A stretch of DNA of 58,943 nt from DASRDE01 sp035652755 (lineage in GTDB: Bacteria; Vulcanimicrobiota; Vulcanimicrobiia; Vulcanimicrobiales; Vulcanimicrobiaceae), in assembly GCA_035652755.1 (NCBI GenBank), contig DASRDE010000192.1, forward strand, positions 1-58,943, read 5' to 3'. Below the pieces are notes generated by a model. The model worked only from the letters and a program-made list of their open reading frames with translations, was not told the DNA's origin and made no database searches. A program made the translations under genes and the position numbers. Position 1 is the first letter of the stretch, and each line of letters starts with the position of its first letter. This document shows, in pieces, positions 50,905 through 58,482 of the stretch.

Positions 50905-51243
50905 ATGCTGAACGTCGTTTTTCGCAGGGACAGCCTCGACAGGCTGTCCTCTGTTTTTGCCCAGGGCCACGTCGAGCTCGCCGAAAGCAGCTCCGACGAA
51001 TATTCCCTGGTCTGCGCCGCAGTTTCCGCCATTCTGCAGGCGGCTCGTCTGGGACTGGAAGCGCACGTAAAACTGCCCTTGGACGCCTCGCAGCGTTCGG
51101 GCGATCTCGCGCTGCGCTGGCCCGCCCGCTCGCGGGAGGATGAACGCGTCGTCGCGATCGTCGAAACGGCGCGGCTGGCGGTAGAGCAGATCGCCCGCCA
51201 ATACCCGCAGCACGTCGAGGTTTCGGTGGAGTCCGAACCGTAA
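50905..51243 (+). CDS. prp: Ribosomal-processing cysteine protease Prp
   Basis: 112 aa, ATG 50905, 6 bp after rplU. GHVELAESSSDEYSLVCAAVSAILQAARLG gives the catalytic His (near 22) and Cys (near 37) in the family pattern GH...VCAAVS. Prp removes the N-terminal extension of ribosomal protein L27 in species that carry one. Its presence suggests that L27 of this organism is made as a precursor, although rpmA is not adjacent. Confidence 0.85.
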   Translation: MLNVVFRRDSLDRLSSVFAQGHVELAESSSDEYSLVCAAVSAILQAARLGLEAHVKLPLDASQRSGDLALRWPARSREDERVVAIVETARLAVEQIARQYPQHVEVSVESEP

Positions 51244-51312
51244 CGCCGGCCCGTGCCCGGGGTATGATCCTGCGCGAGACGAACAGCCCACGCCTGGAGG
51301 AAAGAGAGAATT

Positions 51313-51603
51313 ATGTCAGAGACGTTCCGCACGACGCCGCCGGACGAACAGTGGTCGACGAGCAACGGTTATAAGGGCACGTACGCCGAAAATGCCGGCG
51401 TGAGCTACGAAAACACGGAAAATTCCGGCGGGAACGAGATGGGCAAAGCACTGCTCGTCGGCGTCCTGGGCGGACTCTTGTCGGCCGCGGGCTATTTAGT
51501 CTACCAGCGGCTCCCGGAAGATCAAAAAGACCGGCTGCAAGGCCAAGCCAAACAGATGCTGCAGCAGCGCATCACCGAGCTGCGCCAGAACTTCAACATC
51601 TAG
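51313..51603 (+). CDS. Small YtxH-like protein, hypothetical
   Basis: 96 aa with a good GGAGGAAAG ribosome binding site. A polar, Asn/Tyr-rich N-terminal half, then a membrane or amphipathic segment (KALLVGVLGGLLSAAGYLVYQRLP, about 44-67) and a helical, Gln-rich tail. Similar in layout to YtxH-type envelope proteins, but not assigned. Its 3' end overlaps the Tat gene by 4 bp on the other strand. Confidence 0.7.
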   Translation: MSETFRTTPPDEQWSTSNGYKGTYAENAGVSYENTENSGGNEMGKALLVGVLGGLLSAAGYLVYQRLPEDQKDRLQGQAKQMLQQRITELRQNFNI

Positions 51604-51842
51604 AGCGCCTCTTTGGGCGGTTCGCCGTCGCCTTCCGCAAGCGGAGCCTCTTCGCGCGGTACGGGCGGCGGCGTTTCGTTCAGGTCCGCGGCGCGCTCCA
51701 TCTCGCGGATGAAGGCGTGGGAGCTGTTCTGCACCTCGCGCATGATCCGCCCGGCCTGCCGCATGATCCCGGGCAGGCGTTCTTCGCCGAAAACCAGCAG
51801 CGCGAGGACGCCCAGAATCGCCATATCGGGAATCGAAAGCAC
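51600..51842 (-). CDS. Twin-arginine translocase TatA/B/E subunit
   Basis: 80 aa, GTG 51842. MLSIPDMAILGVLALLVFGEERLPGIMRQAGRIMREVQ: one short membrane helix, the FG hinge with an acidic ExxLP motif and an amphipathic helix, as in TatA/TatB. The tail is acidic and Pro-rich. tatC is not in the window, and TatA against TatB cannot be decided. Confidence 0.85.
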   Translation of the reverse strand: MLSIPDMAILGVLALLVFGEERLPGIMRQAGRIMREVQNSSHAFIREMERAADLNETPPPVPREEAPLAEGDGEPPKEAL

Positions 51843-51921
51843 GTTCGTGGCTTTTCCCGCCGCGGGGCCGCCGCCCTACGGCGGGGTGCCGCCCGGGCGC
51901 GGTCGAAGTACCCCCCGGTTC

Positions 51922-52389
51922 GTGAAGATCATCTACACGCGAGGCAACCGCACTGAAACGCTCGCGTCCCTCGCGACCCTCCGCAAGATCCTCAACCGCT
52001 TCGTCGCCCACCGAGTCTTCTACGAAGTCTCGAGCCGGAACAAACGCGGCCACGAATTCTTTTCGGCCAAAAACATCTTCGTCGTGGGATCGATCGAGGT
52101 GGTCAACCGCGACTATTTGACGATTACCATCTTCGATGCGAACAGCCAATCGCATTCGCTCGAGATACTGAATCCCGCGACGATGCGGATCTACGACGAA
52201 ATGCCCGGGAAGGGGTTTGCGGTTTCATTCATCAGCGACGGCGAGAGCGGCGTGGAATCGCGCTGCTACCTGCGCGACGAAGGCGAAGACGGAGACGGAA
52301 ACCTCGAGCGCACGGCCCTGGAAAAAATTACGCTGCCGCAGCTATTCGAATACCTGGAAGAAATTACGTCCGCCGACCTCGTGAAATAA
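51922..52389 (+). CDS. Hypothetical protein, conserved-looking
   Basis: 155 aa from GTG 51922; upstream in-frame codons are Pro/Gly-rich and seem non-coding. The protein is beta-rich: FYEVSSRNKRGHEFFSAKNIFVVGSIEVVNRDYLTITIFDANSQSHSLEIL, then an acidic C-terminal stretch and LFEYLEEI. I do not recognise the family. The 79 bp between it and the divergent tat gene contain a CCGCCG-CCCTA-CGGCGG hairpin. Confidence 0.65.
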   Translation: MKIIYTRGNRTETLASLATLRKILNRFVAHRVFYEVSSRNKRGHEFFSAKNIFVVGSIEVVNRDYLTITIFDANSQSHSLEILNPATMRIYDEMPGKGFAVSFISDGESGVESRCYLRDEGEDGDGNLERTALEKITLPQLFEYLEEITSADLVK

Positions 52390-52390
52390 G

Positions 52391-52894
52391 TCACAACCGG
52401 TAGATTGCGTCGGCCAGCGCACCGCCGTCGATGCCGATCTCGGCCAGTACGGCCGGCGCGTGCCGCGCTTCGGCCGCGAACCCGAACGCCAGATGTTTGG
52501 GCAGGTAGCGTTCGTCGGCGCGCTGCGCGCCTTCGACGAAGATCTCGTACGCTTCGCGCGTGAGCCAAACGCTCGATCCGCCGTCGGGCGTCTTGAACGC
52601 GATCGTGTCGTACCTTTCTACCGCTGCCGGGTCGCCCGCGGCAAAGATATCGTCGGGGAGGCGCTCGGCGTGCGTCGACGGAGTCTGCGCGGCGAGCAGT
52701 TTTTCGCGATTTACGACGCCGCCGATACGGGGGCCCAGCCCGACGTCGTCGAGCATCGCCAGCAGCAGCGCGCGCGGCGTGATGGATCGCTCGTTCAAAT
52801 CGACGGCTTTTTTTGCCGCGCTGCGCATGAGCGCGAGCAGCTCGTCGGAGAGGCGGACGGCATCGCTCAATCGCGGCTGCGTCGAATCGGCCAT
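52391..52894 (-). CDS. Stand-alone Clp N-terminal (double Clp_N) domain protein
   Basis: 167 aa. Two Clp N-repeat-like units: LSDELLALMRSAAKKAVDLNERSITPRALLLAMLDD, and FVEGAQRADERYLPKHLAFGFAAEARHAPAVLAEIGID, with an insert between. This is the substrate or adaptor docking module of ClpA/B/C without ATPase modules, resembling ClpS-partner or ClpC-like decoy proteins of cyanobacteria and actinobacteria. It may modulate Clp substrate choice. It overlaps the TPR gene by 28 bp, in the same direction. Confidence 0.6.
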   Translation of the reverse strand: MADSTQPRLSDAVRLSDELLALMRSAAKKAVDLNERSITPRALLLAMLDDVGLGPRIGGVVNREKLLAAQTPSTHAERLPDDIFAAGDPAAVERYDTIAFKTPDGGSSVWLTREAYEIFVEGAQRADERYLPKHLAFGFAAEARHAPAVLAEIGIDGGALADAIYRL

Positions 52895-53379
52895 CCGCGC
52901 CTGCTTTGCTTCCCCGCGGGCCGCACCTCCAAGCGGCGCGCGCGCCGAAACGACTCATAGGCTTCCGGCTCTCGTCCGCTGCGCCGGTACGCCAGCGCGA
53001 GATGGCGGTGCGCCGAGGCGTTTTGCGGATCGCACTCGACGGCGCGGCGGTAAAAGTCCATGGCGGCATCCGTCGCGCCGGCTTCGAACGCCAAGTTCCC
53101 CAAGTTCACGAGCGCGGGTGAGAACGGCGCGTTCTCCAGCGCAGCTTCGAATGCGGACGCCGCCTCTGCGCGACGTTCCAAACGCACGAGCGCGACACCG
53201 CGCTTGTTTTCGAGTTGCGCCCGTGCCGGCGGCGACGTCTCTGTCTGCAGCATCGCTTCGAACACCGCCAGTGCGCGCTCGGGGCGGCCCTGCTCCAGAT
53301 CGCGCAGCGCCGCGTCGTACGGCGTTCGCGGCGCGCCGAAAAGAGCAACGAACCGCCGAAAGTTGAACACGCGCTCCAT
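52867..53379 (-). CDS. TPR-repeat protein
   Basis: 170 aa from ATG 53379. About three to four tetratricopeptide repeats: YDAALRDLEQGRPERALAVFEAML, NKRGVALVRLERRAEAASAFEAALENAPFSPALVNLGNLAFEAGATDAAMDFYRRAVECDPQNASAHRHLALAYRRSGREPEAYESFRRA. A protein-protein interaction scaffold of unknown partner; the Clp_N protein follows with overlap. Its start codon overlaps that of trmD on the other strand (CATG). Confidence 0.75.
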   Translation of the reverse strand: MERVFNFRRFVALFGAPRTPYDAALRDLEQGRPERALAVFEAMLQTETSPPARAQLENKRGVALVRLERRAEAASAFEAALENAPFSPALVNLGNLAFEAGATDAAMDFYRRAVECDPQNASAHRHLALAYRRSGREPEAYESFRRARRLEVRPAGKQSRRGWPIRRSRD

Positions 53380-54067
53380 GTTCACGATCGACGTGCTCAC
53401 GCTCTTTCCCGAGGTGTTCGCGCCGTTCGTCGGCCTGTCGATCGTCGGGCGCGCCGTCGAAGCCGGTCGGGTCGACATACGCTATCGGCACGTGCTCGAC
53501 GCATTGAGCGGCAGCGAACGCGCCGACGACATACCCTACGGCGGCGGGGGAGGCATGGTGATGCGCGTCGAGCCGCTCGCGCGCATTCTGGACGCGATCG
53601 CCGCGGAGGCGCCTCCGAAGGAACGCCGCCTCGTCGTCGTGCCCTCTGCTTCGGGCAAGCGATTCACCCAAGCGGCTGCCAAGCGCTTTGCAGCGGACTT
53701 CGATCGGCTGGTCTTCGTGTGCGGCCACTACGAAGGCATCGACGAACGCTTGCACGAGCTGTATGCGACCGAAGAGTACTCCATCGGCGACTTCGTTCTA
53801 ACGGGCGGCGAGCTGCCGGCGCTGGTCATGATGGATGCGACCGTCCGGCTGCTCGAAGGCGCGATCGCGCCGGCTTCGCGCGAGGCCGAGTCGTTCGAAG
53901 GAGGCCTGCTCGATTACCCCAGCTACACGCGTCCGCCCGTCTTTCGGGGGGTGGAGGTGCCGCAAGTCCTGCTCTCCGGCGACCATGCCGCGATCGCCGC
54001 ATGGAGGCGCGAACAGTCGCGCCGCCGTACCGCCGCTCGCCGCCCCGACCTGCAGGGCGAGGGCTAG
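53378..54067 (+). CDS. trmD: tRNA (guanine-N1)-methyltransferase
   Basis: 229 aa. MFTIDVLTLFPEVF, DDIPYGGGGGMVMR, VFVCGHYEGIDERL, EEYSIGDFVLTGGELPALVMMDA and LDYPSYTRPPVFRG are the SPOUT-fold trefoil-knot signatures. Methylates G37 of tRNAs with G36, guarding the reading frame. It precedes rplS as in many bacteria; rpsP and rimM are not upstream. No Shine-Dalgarno is seen. Confidence 0.97.
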   Translation: MFTIDVLTLFPEVFAPFVGLSIVGRAVEAGRVDIRYRHVLDALSGSERADDIPYGGGGGMVMRVEPLARILDAIAAEAPPKERRLVVVPSASGKRFTQAAAKRFAADFDRLVFVCGHYEGIDERLHELYATEEYSIGDFVLTGGELPALVMMDATVRLLEGAIAPASREAESFEGGLLDYPSYTRPPVFRGVEVPQVLLSGDHAAIAAWRREQSRRRTAARRPDLQGEG

Positions 54068-54099
54068 CTGCCTGGTCGCCGGGGGCCCCGCACTCGCAG

Positions 54100-54128
54100 T
54101 TGCGGGCGCGGGGGGTCCATGTTAAAAT
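54100..54128 (+). promoter_or_regulatory. rplS promoter
   Basis: TTGCGG (54100-54105), 17 bp, TAAAAT (54123-54128), 53 bp upstream of the rplS ATG. GC-rich partly palindromic sequence just upstream (54076-54115) may end trmD transcription. So rplS probably has its own promoter despite the conserved order. Confidence 0.55.
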
Positions 54129-54180
54129 CCCAAGGTTGCCGCGGAGTCTGCCGCCGGCTTATTTTCTGAATGGAACGGTC

Positions 54181-54528
54181 ATGAACGTCATCGATGTCTT
54201 GAATCAGGAGCAGCGAAAGGCCAGCGTCCCCGACTTTCGGCCGGGCGACACCGTCAAAGTGTATTCGAAGGTCGTCGAAGGCGGCAAAGAGCGCGTGCAG
54301 ATGTTCGAAGGCGTCGTAACGGTCCGCAAAGGCGGCGGCGCGCAAGAATCGATAACCGTCCGCCGCGTCGCGCACGGAGTCGGCGTCGAGAAGACGTTCC
54401 TGGTTCATAGTCCGCGGGTCGATCGGATCGAGGTCAGCAAGCGCGGCATCGTACGCCGCAGCCGTCTGTACTATTTGAGCGAGAAGGTCGGCAAAGCGGC
54501 GCGCATCAGAGAGAAAAAGACCCGCTAA
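54181..54528 (+). CDS. rplS: 50S ribosomal protein L19
   Basis: 115 aa from ATG 54181; the longer reading frame upstream overlaps trmD and is rejected. VPDFRPGDTVKVYSKVVEGGKERVQMFEGVVTVRKGGG, SITVRRVAHGVGVEKTFLVHSPRVDRIEV and RRSRLYYLSEKVGKAARIREK are the L19 blocks. Confidence 0.98.
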   Translation: MNVIDVLNQEQRKASVPDFRPGDTVKVYSKVVEGGKERVQMFEGVVTVRKGGGAQESITVRRVAHGVGVEKTFLVHSPRVDRIEVSKRGIVRRSRLYYLSEKVGKAARIREKKTR

Positions 54529-54542
54529 CCGGCGTACGCGCC

Positions 54543-55289
54543 GTGACCCCGCTGCAGCTGCTCGGCCTCATCGGCGTTTTCGCCGCGGCCCGGATTTCAC
54601 TAACCTTCGCGCACGTCCGCACCGCGCCCGCGGATTCCACCGCCGCGGCGACGGTGCGCGAATACCTGGACGCATTTATCGTCGCAGGCCTCATCGCGCT
54701 GTTTCTGATCACGTTCGTCGTGCGGACGTTCTACATTCCGTCGGAATCGATGGTTCCGACGCTCGAACAGCGCGACGTTCTGCTCGTGAACGAATTTGCG
54801 TACCGGCTGGCACCGCCGCACCGCGGCGATATCGTCGTGTTCCGTCCTCCGGTCGAATCGTCGAGCAACTTCATCAAACGCGTCATCGCGCTTCCGGGCG
54901 ACAGGCTGCGGATCGAACGCGGTACGGTGTACGTCAACGGAGTCGCGCAGCGCGAGCCGTATATCGCGCAAAAGCCCGCGTACGGCCTGGCAGTCAAGAA
55001 TTACGGCATCTACGTCGACAATGGAGACGGTTATGCCGCGCTCGATCCGGCACAAGCAAATATCCCTCCGCGAAGGTATTGGCAGCACCCGGACCGGATA
55101 CCGAACGGCTTTTACTTCGTCATGGGCGACAACCGCAACGATTCAGAGGATTCGCACATTTGGGGCTTCGCACAGATGAGCGGGCGCTTTGCCTCAGGCC
55201 CGCTCTCGAACAGCGCCGAAACGGCCGCCTTCACGGGCAGGGCCTTTCTGGTGCTTTGGCCGCTTGGCCGGCTGCGTCTGCTGAACTGA
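54543..55289 (+). CDS. lepB: Signal peptidase I, copy 1
   Basis: 248 aa, GTG start 14 bp after rplS. Two membrane segments at about 4-22 and 43-61. Catalytic Ser69 in PSESMVPTL, Lys112 in NFIKRVIALPGD, substrate box FYFVMGDNRNDSEDSHIWGF. It cleaves signal peptides of exported proteins. The first of three different type I signal peptidases in a row; closest to copy 2 in layout, including the N-terminal TPLQLLGLIGVF. Confidence 0.95.
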   Translation: MTPLQLLGLIGVFAAARISLTFAHVRTAPADSTAAATVREYLDAFIVAGLIALFLITFVVRTFYIPSESMVPTLEQRDVLLVNEFAYRLAPPHRGDIVVFRPPVESSSNFIKRVIALPGDRLRIERGTVYVNGVAQREPYIAQKPAYGLAVKNYGIYVDNGDGYAALDPAQANIPPRRYWQHPDRIPNGFYFVMGDNRNDSEDSHIWGFAQMSGRFASGPLSNSAETAAFTGRAFLVLWPLGRLRLLN

Positions 55290-55305
55290 CGTGGGAGCTT
55301 TGGCT

Positions 55306-56046
55306 GTGACGCCGTTCGAACTGCTCGGGCTGGTCGGCGTTTTCTTGGCGGCCCGCATCGTTCTGACGCTTCAACCCGTAAAAGCCGGCTCGCAAGGCAA
55401 GTCGACCAACTTTGCGCGCGAGTACTTGGACCCGTTCATCTATGCGGGCATCGCGGCGTTTTTGCTGATCACGTTCGTCGCGCGCACGTACTATATTCCG
55501 TCGGGATCGATGATCCCGACCCTGCAGATCGGCGACGTCCTGCTCGTGAACAAGTTCGAGTACCGTTTCCGCAAGCCGGCGGAGGGAGACGTGATCGTCT
55601 TTCCGCCGCCCATTCCGACGCCCGACGATTTCATCAAACGCCTCATCGGGCGGCCCGGCGACACGCTGCGGATCGACGGCGGGAGAGTCTTCGTCAACGG
55701 CAAGGCGCTGAACGAGCCGTACATCGCGGATCCGCCCGCGTATAAGCTGCAGATTCGCAATTACGGGATCTACGTAGACGCCGGCGGGGGATACGCTCCC
55801 CTCGATCCGAGCGTCGCCAACGTTCCGCCGCGCCGCTTCTGGTCGGCACCCGATCGAATTCCGGCGCATTGCTACTTCATGATGGGCGACAATCGCAACG
55901 ATTCGGAGGATTCGCACATCTGGGGCTTCGCGCAAGACTCCGGGACGTTCGACGCCGGACCGCTCGAAGGAAAGCCTGCGCACTTCACGGGCCATGCGTT
56001 CCTGATCTTCTGGCCGTTCAATCACGCGAAGATTTTGTGGAGATAG
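55306..56046 (+). CDS. lepB: Signal peptidase I, copy 2
   Basis: 246 aa from GTG 55306, preceded by GGGAG and matching the start of copy 1 (TPFELLGLVGVF); GTG 55291 would add 5 residues. Catalytic Ser68 in PSGSMIPTL and Lys111 in DFIKRLIGRPGD. CYFMMGDNRNDSEDSHIWGF follows. Copies 1 and 2 look like a tandem duplication that has since diverged. Confidence 0.94.
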   Translation: MTPFELLGLVGVFLAARIVLTLQPVKAGSQGKSTNFAREYLDPFIYAGIAAFLLITFVARTYYIPSGSMIPTLQIGDVLLVNKFEYRFRKPAEGDVIVFPPPIPTPDDFIKRLIGRPGDTLRIDGGRVFVNGKALNEPYIADPPAYKLQIRNYGIYVDAGGGYAPLDPSVANVPPRRFWSAPDRIPAHCYFMMGDNRNDSEDSHIWGFAQDSGTFDAGPLEGKPAHFTGHAFLIFWPFNHAKILWR

Positions 56047-56064
56047 GCGCGAAGAGCTGATCCC

Positions 56065-56574
56065 GTGCTCCGGCAACTGCACTGGCGCTCGGTAGCCGGT
56101 ACCTCGCTGCAAGTCGCCGTGCTTGCGGTGCTGGTGCTCGCCTTCTTCATGCGGACGCCGCAGGTCTCGGGACTCTCGATGGCGCCGCACATCGCGTCCG
56201 GCGAGATCGTCCTGATCGATACGATGGCCTATCGCCTGCACGCGCCGGCCAGAGGCGACATCATCGCGTTCCGTCACGAAGGCGACACGTCGGAGATCTT
56301 CATCAAGCGCATCATCGGTCTGCCCGGCGACCGGGTGCAGATCGATCGCGGGCGCGTCATCCGCAACGGCGCGGTGCTGAACGAACCGTACGTCGCTTAT
56401 CCCGATTCCCGCAGCTTCGCGCCGGTCGTGGTTCCGGCCGATTCGCTGTACGTGCTCGGCGACAATCGCGCGGCCAGCGACGACTCGCGGTTTTGGGGTT
56501 TCGTTCCCCGGAGCGACGTCCTCGGCAAAGCCCTCGCCGGCATTTGGCCGCTTCCGCGGCTGGGCGCGCTGTGA
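56065..56574 (+). CDS. lepB: Signal peptidase I, copy 3 (short)
   Basis: 169 aa, GTG start. One membrane segment (about 12-29). Catalytic Ser38 in VSGLSMAPHI and Lys81 in IFIKRIIGLPGD; LYVLGDNRAASDDSRFWGF closes. It lacks the 40-residue insert and first helix of copies 1 and 2 and resembles the standard Terrabacteria LepB. Stop overlaps rbgA (GTGA). Confidence 0.94.
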   Translation: MLRQLHWRSVAGTSLQVAVLAVLVLAFFMRTPQVSGLSMAPHIASGEIVLIDTMAYRLHAPARGDIIAFRHEGDTSEIFIKRIIGLPGDRVQIDRGRVIRNGAVLNEPYVAYPDSRSFAPVVVPADSLYVLGDNRAASDDSRFWGFVPRSDVLGKALAGIWPLPRLGAL

Positions 56575-57401
56575 CCGCGAAGCCGGACGCGCAATTCGAG
56601 CAGGTCGTCCAGTGGTATCCCGGCCACATGGCCGCGGCGATGCGGCGCATCGACGAACACCTCAAATTGATCGACGTCGTCGTCGAGGTCGTCGACGCAC
56701 GCGTTCCGCAGATCGGCGCCAATCCAATGCTCGACGTGCTGGCCGCGCGGCGCGCGCGGCTGCTGGTGCTCACGCGCGACGACCTGGCGGATCCGCTCCA
56801 AACGGCGTGCTGGCTCAAATTTTTCGCCAAGAACGGGCGGACGGCCGTCGCCGTGGACGGACGCTCGCAGGCCGGTCTCGCTACTGCTAGCTACTTGCTC
56901 GCGCAGCTCGCCGGCGAGACGCGCGGGACGCACCGCGCGATGGTGGTCGGGGTACCGAACTCCGGCAAGTCCTCCGTGATCAACGGCTTACTGCGCCGTT
57001 CGGCAGCCAAGACCGAAGACCGCGCGGGCGTGACGCGGGCACTGCAATGGTTCAGATTGAGCCGGTCGCTCGAGCTGATGGACACGCCGGGAATACTCGT
57101 CCCCAAGATCTCGTCGCCGGATGCGCAGTGGAAGCTGGCGCTCGTAGGCGCGGTTCCTCGCGAGCGGTACGATCCCGAGGACGTCGCGGCCCGGTTTTAT
57201 CGCTGGCTGAGCGAATCCACGCACGGGCGTACGCGCGTGCCGGATCTCGAGACCTTCGCGCGTTCGCGCGGTTTTATGCGGCGAGGCGGCGAACCGGACA
57301 TGCACAACGCAGCCCAGTCGTACATCAGAGAGTTCAACGAAGGAAAATTCGGACGCATCACCTTGGAGCGCGCGCCCTCGCATGACGCCCAAACAGCGTA
57401 A
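56571..57401 (+). CDS. rbgA: Ribosome biogenesis GTPase RbgA/YlqF
   Basis: 276 aa from GTG 56571. Circularly permuted GTPase: G4 LTRDD (68-71) comes before G1 GVPNSGKSS (127-135) and G3 DTPG (171-174). VQWYPGHMAAAMRRIDEHLKLIDVVVEVVDARVP is the YlqF N-terminus. Needed for late 50S assembly. It sits between lepB and rnhB as in Firmicutes. Confidence 0.95.
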   Translation: MTAKPDAQFEQVVQWYPGHMAAAMRRIDEHLKLIDVVVEVVDARVPQIGANPMLDVLAARRARLLVLTRDDLADPLQTACWLKFFAKNGRTAVAVDGRSQAGLATASYLLAQLAGETRGTHRAMVVGVPNSGKSSVINGLLRRSAAKTEDRAGVTRALQWFRLSRSLELMDTPGILVPKISSPDAQWKLALVGAVPRERYDPEDVAARFYRWLSESTHGRTRVPDLETFARSRGFMRRGGEPDMHNAAQSYIREFNEGKFGRITLERAPSHDAQTA

Positions 57402-58107
57402 AGCCAAGAACGCGTACGAACGCGAGCGCCGAAGGCTGCACCGCCTCCACGCGTTCGAAAATGCGGCGCGCGAAAAAGGCTTCGTCTTCGTGGGCGGCAT
57501 CGATGAAGTCGGGCGCGGCCCGCTGGCCGGCCCCGTCGTGGCGGCGTGCGTCGTCGCCGCGCATCCGATGATGATCCGCGGATTGAACGACTCCAAGCAG
57601 GTGCGGCCGGATCTTCGCGCACGGATCGCCGAGCAGATTCGCACGCTCTGCACTGCTTGGGCCGTCGGAGAGGCCAGCGTCGAGGAGATCGACCGGCTCA
57701 ACATTTACTGGGCCAGCGTCTTGGCAATGGAGCGCGCGATCGCAAGCTTGCCGATCGTGCCCGACTACTTGATTACCGATGCAGTGCGAATTAAGTCATT
57801 CGATCGGCCCCAGGAGCCGCTCATCAAGGGCGACGCCCGCTGCGCGGTGGTCGCGGCCGCCTCGATCTTGGCCAAGGTCCACCGCGACCGGCTCTTGGTC
57901 GAGCTGCACGAGGTTGAGCCCCGGTACGGCTTTGCCGACCATAAAGGGTATGGCACTCCCGAGCACATCGCCGCGCTCAAGCAGTACGGCCCCTCGCCGT
58001 ACCACCGAGCGGCGTGGTGGCGCGTCCGCGAGGCCCAGCTCGCGTTCGGCTTCTCTACCGAAGCCGACGACGAACCCATACCCGAGGCGGTCTTTGCCGG
58101 GCAATAA
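57382..58107 (+). CDS. rnhB: Ribonuclease HII
   Basis: 241 aa. GGIDEVGRGPLAGPVVAACVV (Asp-Glu of the active site), LNDSKQV, DYLITDAV, IKGDARCAVVAAASILAKVHRD and DHKGYGTPEHIAAL. A 35-residue basic N-terminal lead (KQRKAKNAYERERRRLHRLHAF) is longer than usual and may help nucleic-acid binding. Overlaps rbgA by 20 bp. Confidence 0.96.
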   Translation: MTPKQRKAKNAYERERRRLHRLHAFENAAREKGFVFVGGIDEVGRGPLAGPVVAACVVAAHPMMIRGLNDSKQVRPDLRARIAEQIRTLCTAWAVGEASVEEIDRLNIYWASVLAMERAIASLPIVPDYLITDAVRIKSFDRPQEPLIKGDARCAVVAAASILAKVHRDRLLVELHEVEPRYGFADHKGYGTPEHIAALKQYGPSPYHRAAWWRVREAQLAFGFSTEADDEPIPEAVFAGQ

Positions 58108-58435
58108 CGGCAGCAAGGGCCGCGCGGGAGAGTCGCGCGCGGCGCAGTTTCTCGAAGCGGCGGGGATGTCGGTCGTCACGCGCAACCTGCGGCTGCCCGG
58201 CGGCGAAGTCGACATCGTCTGCCGCGAAGGGGAGACAATAGTCTTTATCGAGGTCAAGGCGCGCAGCGGACGGCGCTTCGGTTCGGCCGTATCGGCAGTG
58301 GACGCGCGCAAACGGCGCACGCTGCGCAGGCTCGCGGCGGATTGGGTGCAAATCGTGGCCCCTAATGCCCGAGTTCGTTTCGACGTGGTCGCCGTCGAGG
58401 GCGATCGCATGACGCTTTACAGGAACGCCTTCTGA
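58094..58435 (+). CDS. yraN: YraN/UPF0102 nuclease-like protein
   Basis: 113 aa from TTG 58094, overlapping rnhB by 14 bp; a longer frame lies inside rnhB. GRAGESRAAQFLEAAGMSVVTRNLRLPGGEVDIVCREGETIVFIEVKAR is the Holliday-junction resolvase-like PD-(D/E)XK pattern (GEVDIV...EVKAR). Role unknown; commonly next to rnhB. Confidence 0.92.
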   Translation: MPGNNGSKGRAGESRAAQFLEAAGMSVVTRNLRLPGGEVDIVCREGETIVFIEVKARSGRRFGSAVSAVDARKRRTLRRLAADWVQIVAPNARVRFDVVAVEGDRMTLYRNAF

Positions 58436-58482
58436 TCTTGAAAACCGTTCGAGACCTCCGCGAGGGGCACGGCGCCCTCTAA

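Noticed and set aside
53215..54180. N-terminal extension of L19 across trmD
   Set aside because: It is out of frame with trmD, Arg-rich without motifs; L19 starts at 54181 with a promoter 53 bp upstream.
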